A DNA stretch of 64,000 nucleotides, taken from positions 124,001 through 188,000 of the forward strand of contig CAOLHI010002132.1 in assembly GCA_948474755.1 (NCBI GenBank), in the 5' to 3' direction. A program made the position numbers and the translations under genes. This document shows positions 32,107-44,700 of this stretch, piece after piece. How positions within the stretch are numbered: position 1 is the stretch's first letter; each line of letters starts with the position of its first letter. A model generated the notes under the pieces. It searched no databases. It saw only the letters and a program-made list of their open reading frames with translations, and was not told the origin of the DNA. Origin of the DNA: Ctenosaura bakeri (taxonomy: Eukaryota; Chordata; Lepidosauria; Squamata; Iguanidae).

Positions 32107-35100
32107 AGAAATAGAAATAGATATATGCTCCTCCTTCAAAGATGTATTCCAGAGTGAATCTGTGCTAATCAAAGATTTACTTCAAAAGCTCATTTTCAGA
32201 TGTGACTGGTTTTGAGGCATTGCTTCCAGATCTGCAACTCAAAAAGCAATGATGGCACAGCCTCCAGAAGATACTCACTCTGCAATCCTATCCATTGACA
32301 TTTTAAAAAAAAAAAAAAGTCTGTAGTTGTTTTTTTAAAAATCTGTCACACCTGTGAAAGGAACACTGTGGTTTTTATTTGCCTGTGTATATTCTGAATG
32401 CTTGTGTTCTCTAATTAGACCTGCGACATTAAGATTTTAGATTTCCTGGGGGGGGGCTGTGAAAAAATGTACATATTCTTGGCTGTAAATGTGGGTTTTT
32501 GTTCAGCTCCAGCTCTCTCAAGAGTCGCTTTTCATACACACACCTGCTCCACAAGTCATAGCATATCTATATGCTTACCTCTCTTTGCCATCTTTGATGA
32601 TTCGGGAACATGACATTTAAAGCCTAGCACTGGGTGCCAAAGCCTCTTTTGCACTCAATAAGATTTGTTTCAGTGTGTCCTCTTTGGAGATGTGTACGCA
32701 CCACAAACCAGGCTTTATTATTCCTTGGGCCACACACCTGCAGTTGTTTCCATAGTGATAGAGTTTTGTAGGCCCAATCTGTTTTGTTCTTAATTCTTAT
32801 TAACAGATCACTAGCTGGCTGTAAAAATACAATTAACCAGGAAAGGCAGCTCTTTTCAGGAGGCTTTAAGGAGTTTTTAAATCACTTGGCAGCTTGCAAT
32901 ACTACCAAAGGAGCAGAAACTCAAAATTTAACTTGTGGTTAGGGATGGAAGAAATTGGTCTATATCTGGTCTCTGTCATGTTCAGTCATATGCCTGTTCT
33001 GTATTATTTTTGCATTACACCACTGCTAGATTTGTACCATGTTCATCCTCGGAAGAGATCAGAGCGTTTCTACATAAAAACATATAATTTAAATCACAAA
33101 CGGACCAAGATAGCTAAAATCAAAGAAATATATGCTTAAAAAATGTTAATACTTGTTAAACTCCTATCTCATGTGCATACGGAAAAATGGTAATGGCTGA
33201 CTGTCATATTTACACAGTGGCAACTGGGGGACGTATCAGGTGTGGAGCAGGAAGACAGGTCGTGATCTCTTCATCTTTGGGGAAATGAATTGAAATATTC
33301 AGACTTGACCTTTGCTGTTCAGTTGCAATCCCTTGAGTCTCTATTTGAATATCGCCTCGCCATTCCTGTTGCTGCCAGTCCTCCGGGGGACATTCAGGAA
33401 TACATTGATGTATTATCTGCTACTGCCCTCATCCCCTGCAGTTCCCATAAACACTACCAAGCCCTTCCACCTAAGCTGATTTAGATGTGGCACTGTCTCT
33501 TTTGAATAAGAGAAGAGAGAAAAAGAAGGGAAATTCTTTCCTTTCCCTGTTGGTAGGAAAATTAAATACGCACCTCATTTTCTCTCTCTTTCATTTATGT
33601 TCACTCACTTTCCTATGCAGGTTTCCATGCATACAGCATACACATGCATATACTTTACAAAGGAAGAGTTACTTTGGGGACAACAACTTCCCAAATCCCC
33701 TAGCCGGGGAGTCCCTTTGTAGCTAGGGAATTCTTGGTGCTATCATCATTCTAACTCTTCCAGACTACAGATACTTCCTAATCTTTCCTCATGTCTTGTA
33801 TTTTCACAGCCCAAACTGCAAAATGATACACCAAGACATGGTTTAATAACATCATGTTACATTATGCATGAGTACTATAGAATGACTGATGAAACTTTTG
33901 TCTTGCCTTCCAGAACCTGGTCTTATTTTACTTATGGATGACAAGAATAATGCTTTATACATTTGCCTCCTGTGCCACATTTATCTAAATCTGTTCTTTT
34001 TATACCAAACCAGATTGGTATCTCACTTTGTTCCCTCTGGTTCTTTCCCAGGTCCCTTGCCCTTTTCATACGCTCCAAAAAATCAGGTCATTTTAAATCC
34101 TCAGAGAGTACCCTATTTGAAGACCAAGATTTTATCCATGAGGCATTTATGAACATTGTCCATAGGCACACATAAGTCAAGTACTGGTTGCTTGATATGT
34201 TTCTTGTGGACGAAAGCACAGGGAAGGGATACAGTGATAAAATAAGTTGGTATGTGCTTGATGGATGACTCTGAGACAGGTCTCCCAACTGAGCAGTTAC
34301 AAAGCAGTGCCATTCTTTATGATGGATTTCATACAGTACAGGTTATGTCTTTCACAGGAAGTAGAAGTTTCCAAAGACTCCAGAACCTTTTCTTCCCTTG
34401 CCTACAGCTCAGAAGCTTTCTCTCCACTTTCATCTAGGCCTCTCTGGGCGTGTGGCCTGTCAAATGCAAAGAGCACAGCTGGGAGAGCAGGGCTTTCTAA
34501 TGGTGGGTGGCAACTAGTGATCAAACACTGGCGAAACAGAGATCAACAGTTGTCAAGGCTGACGCTGAGGCATTGGAATGTAACTGGATGGATGTCACTG
34601 AGAGTCTTTCTGCCTTTCCTCCTCTGCTCCTTGGGGGAAAAGACTGTAGTTATGCATCACTGTGGATGGCTGGCTACAGATACATTCTCAATATTTATTC
34701 TCTGAAAGATACTTCTTTTTTTCTGGAAGCTGCTTGCAAGTCATCTTGCGCCCCCTGTGGTGTGCTTGTGCTAATCAGCGTCAAGTTCTTGTCAAGTAGC
34801 TCTTTTGCTGCTTTCACTGTGGCAGCTTGTTTTCTTGGGGTGTGTGGGGGGAGTGTGGACTGGCGAAGCTGTAGCAGTTCAAAACAGCATAATAAAGTGG
34901 GTTCTCAGACTTCTTTTGGAGTCTAATCAGTGGCAGACCAAACTGCATCAAGAAAGCCACAACCCTCCCTCTCAAAAGAAGTTTTCTGGCCATTGCTGGT
35001 CCTTAGTTTTTTTGGGAAGAATGTTTTGTCCATTTTTTCCAGCTCTTCTGACTTATTTCTTTGTCTGTAATGATTATTTAATAGTTACTCTTTATCCTAA

Positions 35101-35116
35101 TATGCATGGCTCTCCA
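32107..35116. other. No supported gene
   Basis: There are short frames only, the longest 146 codons at 34265-34705, which overlaps other frames and shows no family resemblance. No repeat was recognised with confidence. Confidence 0.5.
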
Positions 35117-35144
35117 TTTCCCTACTTTACCCTCACAACAACCC

Positions 35145-35179
<35 letters not shown>

Positions 35180-35288
35180 CTGATCTAAGGTCAACCAGTG
35201 AGTTTCACAGCCCAGTGGGACGTGGAACCTAGATCTTTCAAGGAACTCTCTAGCAACACTAGCTAACAACTATACCACACTGGCACTC
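35117..35288 (-). repeat. Second tRNA-derived SINE type, minus strand, with internal (GA)n
   Basis: On the + strand it reads 'taccctcacaacaaccctgcag', a (GA)n run at 35148-35176, 'aaggtcaaccagtgagtttcacagccc' and 'aactataccacactggc'. This is the reverse complement of a common reptile MIR-like SINE. The GA run replaces or expands part of its tail region. Confidence 0.65.
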
Positions 35289-35829
35289 TTAACTTTCATT
35301 GGGCCAATAGGGCATGCTGAGTATTTCTTGATGAACAGCCTGGTCCTCATATATTTAGATATCTGGAATTATTTGGGAAACTTTCATGGTCTTCCTGTCT
35401 CTCACCTCTTCCATAGTTGCTTGCATAAACCTTTTTGGGAGGGATGGGGAGACTGAGAGCTGTTGTCACCAGAAGATACAACAGTCTTCTATCTTAGCCC
35501 ACAGATCTTCCTCCAGTTGTCTGGCTACTGGGACTTTTCTTTCTCTGTTATGAATAACACTCCTTGGTGCTGCTTCTTAAGGTGCTGGAGAAGGCTGCTG
35601 GGCTATAATGCCCTGGCAATTTATCCCTGCTCATTTGTTGCTTAGCATGAAAGCAGATAAAAATTCTGCAATCTGTTCCCATTTCATTGCAGACCTAAAC
35701 AATGTCCTGTCTTTTCTGGGTGACTCAGACTGGCTGCCTTCTATCTCAGGTTATGATTCTGCCACAGATGTGCTGTTGATGCTTCTGTCTGCCACTGATC
35801 TTCAGACTCAAATACAGCTCTTATGTTAA

Positions 35830-36545
35830 CTGAAGCCCCTGTCAGAGCTGCTGATGACAAGCAGCAGCTGTTGGTCCCTGTTGCTCAGGGTGGAGATGAC
35901 GAGCAGCAGCTGTTGGTCCCTGTGGCTCTGGCTGGAGATGAGTCCTGCAGCTCAAGAGCTCCCCCTGCTGCCAGGGACCAAGCAGGCTCAGACGGTCCTC
36001 TGCCTGCTCCTTTAGGGTAACAGGGATCTGATTCTGAAGAGGCTCTGGAGCCTGGTTCAATAAGCCCCCAATCAAGGTGGAGACTCAAGAGGGCTGTGCA
36101 GAGGGAGGCTTCCTTGATTAAGTTCAAGAAGCAGTCACTAGCCACACCTGTGTCTTGGGCTGTATAACTGCCTGCCTGGAAGCTTTCCTTTGCTTGTGGC
36201 AAATTTCTTTCAAGTCCTCCTCTTGTCTGATCCTTGCTCCCAGCACCCGGGTCCTGCTACCTGGAATTGATCTTTTGACCCTTGGCTTTTGGAACTCTGA
36301 CTATGGCTTTTGCTTGACACTCTGGTAAATGAACTCCCTTGTGTAAAGTGCTTGCTTGTCTCTTCCTGGCTGGATTTTGCTGGCTCTCACACTCTCTTCT
36401 CTGGGCTGGCTCGCTGCCCAGGTCTCTGACCTTGACAGCTGTCCTGAAAATAAGAGTAGATTTGCTCCCACTACCACCACAATAAATCCATACAAATCTT
36501 ACTGAGGATGAAATAGACCTGATCCCATGACAACCAAATTTATTG
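35830..36545 (+). mobile_element. LTR-retrotransposon remnant (Gypsy-style 3' end/LTR)
   Basis: It contains 'ggatctgattctgaagaggctctgg', then GCTGTATAACTGCCTGCCTGG as a TATA-like region. Pyrimidine-rich 'gacccttggcttttggaactctgac' wording follows, then an AATAAATCC signal at about 36481. The wording resembles squamate Gypsy LTRs. Coding sequence and a partner LTR are not visible. Confidence 0.35.
35853..35936 (+). repeat. Two tandem 42-bp units
   Basis: Units at 35853-35894 and 35895-35936 share GAGCAGCAGCTGTTGGTCCC-type sequence (the first has AAG for GAG), with about six differences. The length is a multiple of three, so a reading frame could pass through (QQLLVPVA twice), but no gene is evident. 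Confidence 0.8.
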
Positions 36546-37034
36546 CCCCTCATCAATCAGATGTAAGTAATAATAATAATAATACTTTGACCTTATAAAT
36601 AATTTAAAATTTAATGAGGAAAACCAATGGAAATTGAATGGGGTATAAAATAATTTTGTTTTGTTTCACATTATGTATTAAGCATGCATGACAGTAGTAG
36701 AAATAGGTGGTGGTGGTATGAAGGATGAGGAGGGAGGAGGAGGAGGAGGAAGAGGCAGTAGTAGTAGCGGCAGTGGCATGGTGGCAGTGTGGCATGGTGG
36801 CAGCAGAAGTTTTCTGAACAAATAAATGTCTAACTACAAAACTACACTCACAAAGAGACATGCACAAGAACAAGCAATATAGCCTTTTAAAAAAAGTTAT
36901 ACCTGAAAACAAAGCAGACATTAAACAATAAGGGGGTTGCTAGAGCAAGGAGATAAGTTTCACTGCCTAAAACATAAAGATTCATGAACAAATTACTGCA
37001 CAATTAACAAGAAAGGCACACAGAGACCTAAATA
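36546..37034. other. No gene; low-complexity GGA/GGTGGC stretch
   Basis: A purine-rich simple stretch at about 36703-36805 (GGAGGAGGAGGA and GTAGTAGTAG) gives spurious frames. The rest is AT-rich. Confidence 0.6.
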
Positions 37035-37225
37035 CCCTACAGGCACCAGATCCTGTCTGATTTTGGAAGCTAAGCAGAATTAGCCCTGATTAGTATTTGG
37101 AGAGGAGATTGCCAATGAATACCAGGGGCTGTAGCCCTTTTTCAAAAACACATCTGGGCATTCCTTGCCTAAGAAAATCCTATGAAATTCATGAGCGTTG
37201 CCATAAGTCAACATACACACACCAC
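37035..37225 (+). repeat. 5S rRNA-derived SINE (5S-Sauria type)
   Basis: The head CACCAGATCCTGTCTGATTT, then GGAAGCTAAGCAGAATTAGCCC, TTAGTATTTGGA and AATACCAGGGGCTGTAG, is recognisable 5S rRNA sequence with its internal promoter region. The 3' part 'gaaaatcctatgaaattcatgagcgttgccataagtca' is the Bov-B-like tail shared with the tRNA-headed SINEs. It is a SINE, not a 5S gene: the 5S part is truncated and mutated. Confidence 0.8.
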
Positions 37226-38492
37226 ACACACACACAAAGCAAGGCAAAAGGTCAGGCAATTATAGACTCAGATTATGATCAACAGTCACCCAAACTCTCA
37301 CCTCAGCTTTTTCAACAGTCTTCTATTAATAGCTAAATCTAATAAACAAACATAGAGATGCACAAAACCGAACATATAATTTCAATGACCTCGCCACAAG
37401 GCTTCTGATTGGACAGTGGAAGTACGATTGAGGTCCCAGAATTCATTACAGCTGTGAATGGGGAAAGTTCAACTCCCCTCCTTATCAGCTGGATCACATG
37501 AACTTGTTATTTTTCTAATACAATCATGGCTTGTGCTCTGTCTCGGGTTTAAGTATTTTATCAAATTCGTTTTCTTCTGTTACAAATGCTTGTATTTTGT
37601 TATCTGTTTTACATTTCTCGGCGAGTTGCATTAGCTTTAGATAAAAAGTTTAGACATGTACTTACCATCTCTGCCCACACACCTTCAAGCTTTTCTGTGA
37701 AACCTTAAGAACTAGACACTCACTTTTTTCACTTTATGTAATTTTTAGTATTCATGTACTTCTGTATTCATATGGCATGCCCATGGGAAATGCATTCACA
37801 AACCTCTGAGCATGGTGTGATCCATGAAAGGAAAATAGCCTACTCTTTTAAAAAATCTTATATTTCTGAAAGCTTCTACTTTTAAAAGAATACAGCTATG
37901 ATCTGCCTTCAATTGCTCTAATTGCTATTCTGATGTTTAGATGTGCAGAACAGCCCCTACATTTGCCTCCTAAAGAGGCACATTGAGCTGAAACAGAAGT
38001 GCTGGAACTGCTGATGCAACAGGAAACTCATCCATTTTTATTTCTTGCTAAACACCCAGGATTTCGGTAAGAACCTCCATTGTGAGGAAGAAGATAAAAT
38101 AAAGAAGCCTTTACCGTCCAAAATGCAGCAATTTACCTTTCTGCAGGGCTGTAAAAATCCTTCTGTATTTTTTGGCACAACAAATTGTAGCAGTGGTGGT
38201 TGTTATTGTAAGGGGAAGGAAGCAGAGTTTGTTCTCTTTTATACTATATACCATCTGGCCAATGAAAATTAGATCTATAGCAGATTTACACGGTAAAAAA
38301 TGGAGCTCGAATTGGAATGAAATCTCCTGAACAGTTAGTTTTAATCAATTGAAAAGCAATTATGTTGACTACTGGAAGGCATTAAACTCACTACCACAGA
38401 TTGGTTTAAGGGTTGGGTTGTGGGGAAGTGAGAGATCAGATGTCTTATTAAGATGCAAAATATAAACTACAGACATATCATTTGATACAGAA
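37226..38492. other. No supported gene
   Basis: AT-rich sequence without recognised elements. A short CACACA run lies near 37217-37236. Confidence 0.5.
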
Positions 38493-39411
38493 GCCCTTTC
38501 ACACTATACAGTTATAGCACTAAGATTCCACTTTGTCTGCTATGGTTGCATCCTGTGGTGTCGTTGTAGTTTGGTGAGGCAGTAGAGGAATTCTCAGGTT
38601 GACAATCCTAAATACCCTCCCTGAACTGCAAACCCCAGGATTCCATAGGATGAATCAATCTACTATATGAAAGTCAATGTTTGTCTGCTCGTTTGTCTGT
38701 TTGTCTGCATCAAGCATGCAAAGACCTCATACGATGGGCTGTGTGAGGTGAGAAGACCTCATAGGAGTGGCTGGCTGTGAAGATTCCATGGCATCCTGGG
38801 CTTGGCAATTTAGGGAGGGGGCCTTAGCATTCTCAGCCAGAGAGCTCTTGGGCCTCGGGCTGGTTGCTATGGAGATGAGGCCTACCATCAATAAGGATGC
38901 CAGAAAACTTTTGAGAGGTACATGTGAGAAACATTAAAGTGACGTACAACATAGTTACAAGGCCTTCTCGCTTCACACAGTAGATTGTATGGGTTCCCTA
39001 TGTGAGAAATCTTAAAATTGAAATTCAAAACAAAAAATGCTTTCAGAAAAATGTAAAGCCATTGCATAAATTCAACAGGGAGCAAAAAAATCAAAAGCCA
39101 GTACATCAATGTCACCAAAGAATACAGATTGGATTGGGGAATATGGAGAAAATTTACAGGTACAGGAATAGTTGCTATGGACATGAGGCCTAGCAGCAAG
39201 GAGGAGGACAGTATACTCCCTCATGAACCCAAATTGTGTATGTGAATACACATTTCATTGGGGAAATATGGAGTAAAGTTACAGGAAATGGAGAAGACAG
39301 TTTGGTGAGTTCTTACGGAGAAAGTAAAAACCCCAGGCAACGCTGGGTAAATATGCTAGTAGCTATTAAAAACGAAATCACAGTGCTATAATTGTGTAGT
39401 GTGAAAGGGGC
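38493..39411. mobile_element. MITE interrupted by a Helitron
   Basis: The left end GCCCTTTCACACTATACAGTTATAGCAC and right end GTGCTATAATTGTGTAGTGTGAAAGGGG are inverted repeats. Removing 38659-39359 restores a normal-sized element of about 218 bp, with CCATAGGATGAATCAA joined to TAGCTATTAAAAACG. Confidence 0.75.
38659..39359 (+). mobile_element. Non-autonomous Helitron (701 bp)
   Basis: The 5' end is TCTACTATATGAAAG and the 3' end is CTAG. A hairpin CCCAG-GCAACG-CTGGG lies 8 bp upstream of the CTAG. It sits between A (38658) and T (39360) without target duplication, as Helitrons do. Bases 38780-38850 resemble MITE interior sequence and may be captured. GTTGCTATGGAGATGAGGCC at 38863 recurs nearly exactly at 39171, and TTGGGGAATATGGAG near 39134 recurs near 39258. 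No Rep/helicase is encoded. Confidence 0.85.
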
Positions 39412-40838
39412 TCAGTGATGCATCAGCACCATACTGATTAGGCTAACACCAGGGCCAGAACCATGCAATTGGTCAGACCAGGGCTATATCAGATAGTGGG
39501 AGGCTAGGACTTAAAATCGATGTAATTCCTCATTAATCTCATTCCCATGTGCAAGAATAAAGAATCTCATAATTCTCCTTCTCATGAGTGAGATGGTGAC
39601 AGTTTTCCATACTCTCACAGAGAATATTCACATATGTGAGACAGTTTTAGGAACAGGTTACACGAATGTTTCTGGTGACAGTTGTGATTATTTTTGCCTT
39701 GTTGGATGGACTTCTAAAAAGTAAAAACATTGGATGGGGTGCTGGTACCTTTTTGGTAAATCAGTCAGTCCTCCTGTGCTTGCTATGCTTTGGATGATAA
39801 AGGGCAAAGTAATGTTTTGTGCAGAGACTTCTGGTACAAATTCCTGAGGCTACAATGGAAATCCTGCATAGGAGATGTACCTATGGTGACTAGCTATGAG
39901 CTGTCTTCTGATCCTTCCCTTTAGAAGTCACTTTAAAAACCAGACAGCTGCTTCAGCTGAAGGAGTTCTGTGGTGCTGGAGACCAGAGCATTGAAGGATG
40001 AGGCATCCAGCACTATTCAATCTGTGAGCTGGTTTTAGGGGGCATTTGTAATCATGGCAATGGGGCCATCATAGTAAATGTGAATAACAAAATGTATGAG
40101 GACAGAAGTCTAGCTTACAACATTGTAAAGACTAAACAGGATGCCAGCCCTTCCTTTATTTTCTAAAATGTCTGCCATGTTGAAAGCAATGGCAAAGTAA
40201 TAAACAAAATATTTAAAAAACATTTTTTTAAAAAAAAAAGTACAGATAATGTATCAAACAAAGCAAAATATCTATAAGACCATATTAAATGAATGGAAAG
40301 GTGTCTATGAGGTCTCCTGTCACACTGTCTCTCCACTACACCACCTTCAAAGTAAAACTGTGGAAATGTGTTCGAGGACAGATGACTACACAGATAGTAC
40401 CATCAAAAGAAAATGCAAAAGCATGTATGTGTACCAAGGTTCTGATGGAAAAAAAAATCTGGTGGTAGGACACAATTACAGAGAGGGCAAATTACTCTTC
40501 TCATTCAATAATCCTTAAATGTTGAGATTCTTACAAGTACAGTGTGTACTTAGAAGTCCCTTCTTGCATTCAGTGTAGCTTACTTCCACAGGATAGCTTA
40601 AAGGCAGACTTGGTTATTCCTGGAAGGGCTCAACCAGATTGGAAACTGACTGACTGTTATCTAGGGTGATAGTGTTCAGTGAAGCTTTCTTAAGCAGCAA
40701 ACCTATAACTGCTTCCTCTAGAGAAGCCCTTCTCTTGTGGCTGTAATCAGCCATGTTGGACATGGGTCTAATGAGCAAACTGTGACCATACTTCTCCAAC
40801 CTACTCTTGTTGAACAAAGTGAAATACATCCATCAAAA
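39412..40838. other. No supported gene
   Basis: It contains a short plus-strand frame (40249-40518) in A-rich sequence. Nothing was recognised. Confidence 0.5.
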
Positions 40839-41750
40839 TGGGATTATCTCCCCAGAATGTTGTTACCCTGATTTCTGGGGTCCCTTGGGGGACACCTCAC
40901 TGTGCTCCACGTGATGGGGAATGGAAACTAGCCAGAGCACGAACAATAGCAATGCAAGAGGCAGGGCAACCTAGCAGGGTCTTTTTACCCAGTTTTTACA
41001 GGGTCAGACCAAGCCAAAAACCAAACAAAAATGTCCAATAAATGATTTTATTGAATGAAAGTCTCACGCACCAACACAATCACGCACACACACACCCAAG
41101 AGCTATTAAGAAACAAAAGAGAGGAAATTGGATAGGGGAGTATTGAAGGGGTACAGCTTGGGTAATACCGCACCTTTTCCTGAAGTCCTGGGTCCGGGAA
41201 GGCAGTGGAGAAGTGGGGCTCAGCACAGAGAGGGCTGAGGAGATTACTCGACAGATGGAGCAACAGTCTGCTGGGGTGACCAGGAGCGATCCGAAGAAAC
41301 GCTCAAAGACCAGGACTATTTGTGGGGGGAAAAGTACCTGGTGGACTAATCCTTTCCTAGGGAGAACAATGGGTGTTGGAGCAATAACGAAGCTCCACAA
41401 TGGTAATTTGCTTTGCGTGATGGGATTGCAAGGTGTTGCCAAAGTCTCAGGATCTTTGGCTGTGTTTGTTTGCAGTGTGACTTCATGTAAATTGTCCTCG
41501 CTTGATAGGATATTTGCTCAACTTGGGGCACACACACTATCCCCTCAAGTCGGTGTCTCAGGGCTGAGGACTCTTTGTTTATTGTGGGTTTACACATCTT
41601 GGGGTCTCCTGGGGCTACGTGACTTGGGATTTTACTGACCTGACCTGGTTTTCGGTCATTCGACCATGACTGCCTACATGCTCATCCGGGCAACCTCTCA
41701 GGCACACAGAATCATATTTAATATCAAATTGTAGACCCTGGGTTGGGTTT
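40839..41750. other. Unclassified sequence, more GC-rich than its flanks
   Basis: Base composition changes at about 40840 and 41700. It contains a CACACACACAC run near 41087 and overlapping open frames on both strands (141 and 120 codons) with no recognised family. It could be an old LTR element, but no ends or motifs were found. Confidence 0.3.
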
Positions 41751-44700
41751 CTCCATTGGAGTAACAATGTGGTAGTTCAAATTAGAATGGATTTAATAGA
41801 TTTTCTCTGAAAAATGTTCTGTGGGTTTCTGAGATTAGCTCCTCAGTGTTCTTGAGGTCTAAGATGTAGCAGTTCCTTGACTGAATGAAACAGCTGCAGT
41901 GCACATGATTGTGCTGATACTGTATAGACAGACAGAACTGGTTTAAACAGACAGGGAGATCTGTTCTTTGTTGTCTGATGTGCTGTCTTGAGAAATACTG
42001 CAGCTGAAACTGTTTATTATTTACTGATGGGATTGTATGCATCATGCAATGGGATCATGGTATATATTTAAACATTGTTACAAATCTCAGGATTGCTTGA
42101 GTGTCCACACGAAGGAGGAACATCTGCTGACACAGACAAAGCACTGTAATAATCATGCTCAGTCATTCCAGGTACAGTGCTCCTGTAGCTTTGTGGGCCC
42201 CAACTACATGTGAATAAATGTCTGTCCTGCTTGCCTGCTCCCATCACTGTCACTCACAAAAATGCATACACCACACGTTCATGTCTGGCTGGGAATGCAA
42301 ATGAGTCAGAAGCACAAGTAAACTAAACAAGTAGAACTAAACAAAAGCAAAGGAACATCCATGTATCCTTCAGGTTTTTAAAACAGACAATACCTTTCTG
42401 CAGTTTGCCTCTGGCAGTACATTAAATAGAGATGGAAGTGAACACAAACAAGATAAAAAGAGTTTCAGGACAGAGACTGGTTGTGCTGATTGATGATGAA
42501 GAGCACATTAAAAGCAAACATTGCTTTTTGTTTTACATTATGTTGTCCAAACATGAGTAATCCAAGAGTCCAAGGATTTGGGAAAAACTTCTAAGTGTCC
42601 TACAGATCTTTGTGAAAGCTTTTCTGGTAAAATGTTACATCTGTAAATGAGTGAATGAGAGATGCATCTCTTTATCATCTTTAGAAAATTATGTGAACCA
42701 CTCTTGGAAGACAGAACAGGATTACAGACCTCCAAGGAAACCTGGATTCTATAAACAGTATACAATCTTCACACAGTAAAGGACTGACACCAACCACATT
42801 CAGCTGAATATAGTAATAGCTTTGCTACACACCTAACACAGCAGATATTGGAAAGCTATTGTTAAGGAGTAGTTGGAAAGTTCCTTTTACAATCAGAAAT
42901 TCCAGAATCCCCAGTTAGGTCTGGATATGCTGTTTGGGGCATTCTGATGGTTGTAGTTTGTTTGCTTGTTTTTTTAAAGCTTTCCCTGGATCTGCCTTTA
43001 AGTCACCCTTGTCATATCCTGGCAGGAGGACTCTTTCAGCAAGGAATTCAAGTGCCTGAGCTCGAAGATGGCGAAGAGGTGGTTGCCCTTTCAGATCTGG
43101 GACCCTCAAGGAGTGCAGAAGGCAGGATACCTGGACTGAGACAGCACAGTATTAGAATCAGATGAAAGGGCCAGATCCCTCTCATGTCCATCAGAAGAAA
43201 GCCATGTGAGGGCTGGATGGAAACTACCAGAAGGAGTGCTCAGGTCCAGCAGAGGTTGTACAAGGAATAAGAGGCCTCCATAAGTGTGGAGTAGTCATAT
43301 GCAGGGGTAGCAGCACCTGAGCTCTGGCAGTGGCCAAAAAGACTTCAGAGCTGGCTCAGTTGAGATACTAAGAACAATGTTATCCTTGAGCTCTAGAACT
43401 TTGTCCCCGTCTTCTTTGCATGATGATTCCTTTAACTGTTATACTAGTACCCGATCTGGGATGCTGCTTGATTTCACTTCTTGGAATATCTTTTTTCTGC
43501 TGTTCTGAATGGGAGTGTTCTTTGACTCAGGTTTTGGAACCTCTTCATGCATTTTCCAGCAGGATTCTTGTTTGCTCTATTCTCACGTTTACCCCCAACC
43601 TCCAATTTTTCTCAAACCTGGAAATGACATTTTAAATATTACAGTTCTTTTAGATAAAAAAAAAAAAATTGGGGATGGGTAGCTTTGAATCAGAGAATTA
43701 TGTCTCCAGACAACATTGGGAAGAATATTTTTTTTCTAGTTGGAGGCCTGTTTTGTTCAGTAATGAGGGCCCTGAGAACTTACCTGGGAACCTTGGTGTG
43801 TCCATGGGCCACACAATGCCCACTCTGATTGGGAGGACCCTATATCTCTTATGTCAGTCATGCAGACTTTATTCTAGCTCCTTTCCCATCTAATAGTCAT
43901 GAATTTGCCTGCTGAAATAAAATTCATTATGCTTTCACATTTACAGTGCTAGTACTTTTGTAGGTTAGCAGCTTATTTGTTTCTGGCTTGTTGTTTTTTA
44001 ATGTTCTTTTACTCTATCATCAGGGCTGCATGATTACACTTTTATGTGCAGAAGAGGAAAAGAATTTAAAATTTAGGTCATAAAACCGAGATGAAGGCTG
44101 CAACTAACATTAGTCCCAGCAACTCATTGCACCACCCATCCCACTACAAATTCATCTCATTAATAGTTGCTAGTTGACATTTTGCAACATACAACACACA
44201 GAATATGGAATCTGCTTTAGACCCTGGAGGTTCCCCTTTCTCTTCCTGCATGTTCTTGCTGGCATCCTGAGAAGAGCTGGCTGCATTCACTATAAAGCAA
44301 GTTCCTGGCCTCCATGGTGTAAGATACAGTTTTAATACGGGATGGAGAAAAGGATAGTAGCAAATAAACTCAAAGAAGCAAGACGACAGCCACTATGCAA
44401 CTCTAGCTATGAGAGTGGACTGGGATCTTGCAAGTCCCAAATTCCCATGTTTTCTCGGCTATGATTTCACTGGGTGACCTTAGACAAACGATACTACTTC
44501 TATATTCTCACAGTCTTCCTCATGTAGTGTACAGTGTGTGGGCACTAGGACTGTGCCCTAGTTCTCCGAGGACCACTGGTCCTGACCTAAATCACTACAT
44601 TTAGTAGATTTATTGATCATATCTCTACAGCGTTTATATGTGCAATTGTGTCAGAGTTCAAACCATGTGAGCATTTTACAACCTGTTCTTATCTTCCATT

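Noticed and set aside
34265..34705. 146-codon frame
   Set aside because: It overlaps two other frames of similar size, with no motif, no splice context and no family resemblance.
37035..37225. 5S rRNA gene
   Set aside because: The 5S part is mutated and shortened and is joined to a SINE tail.
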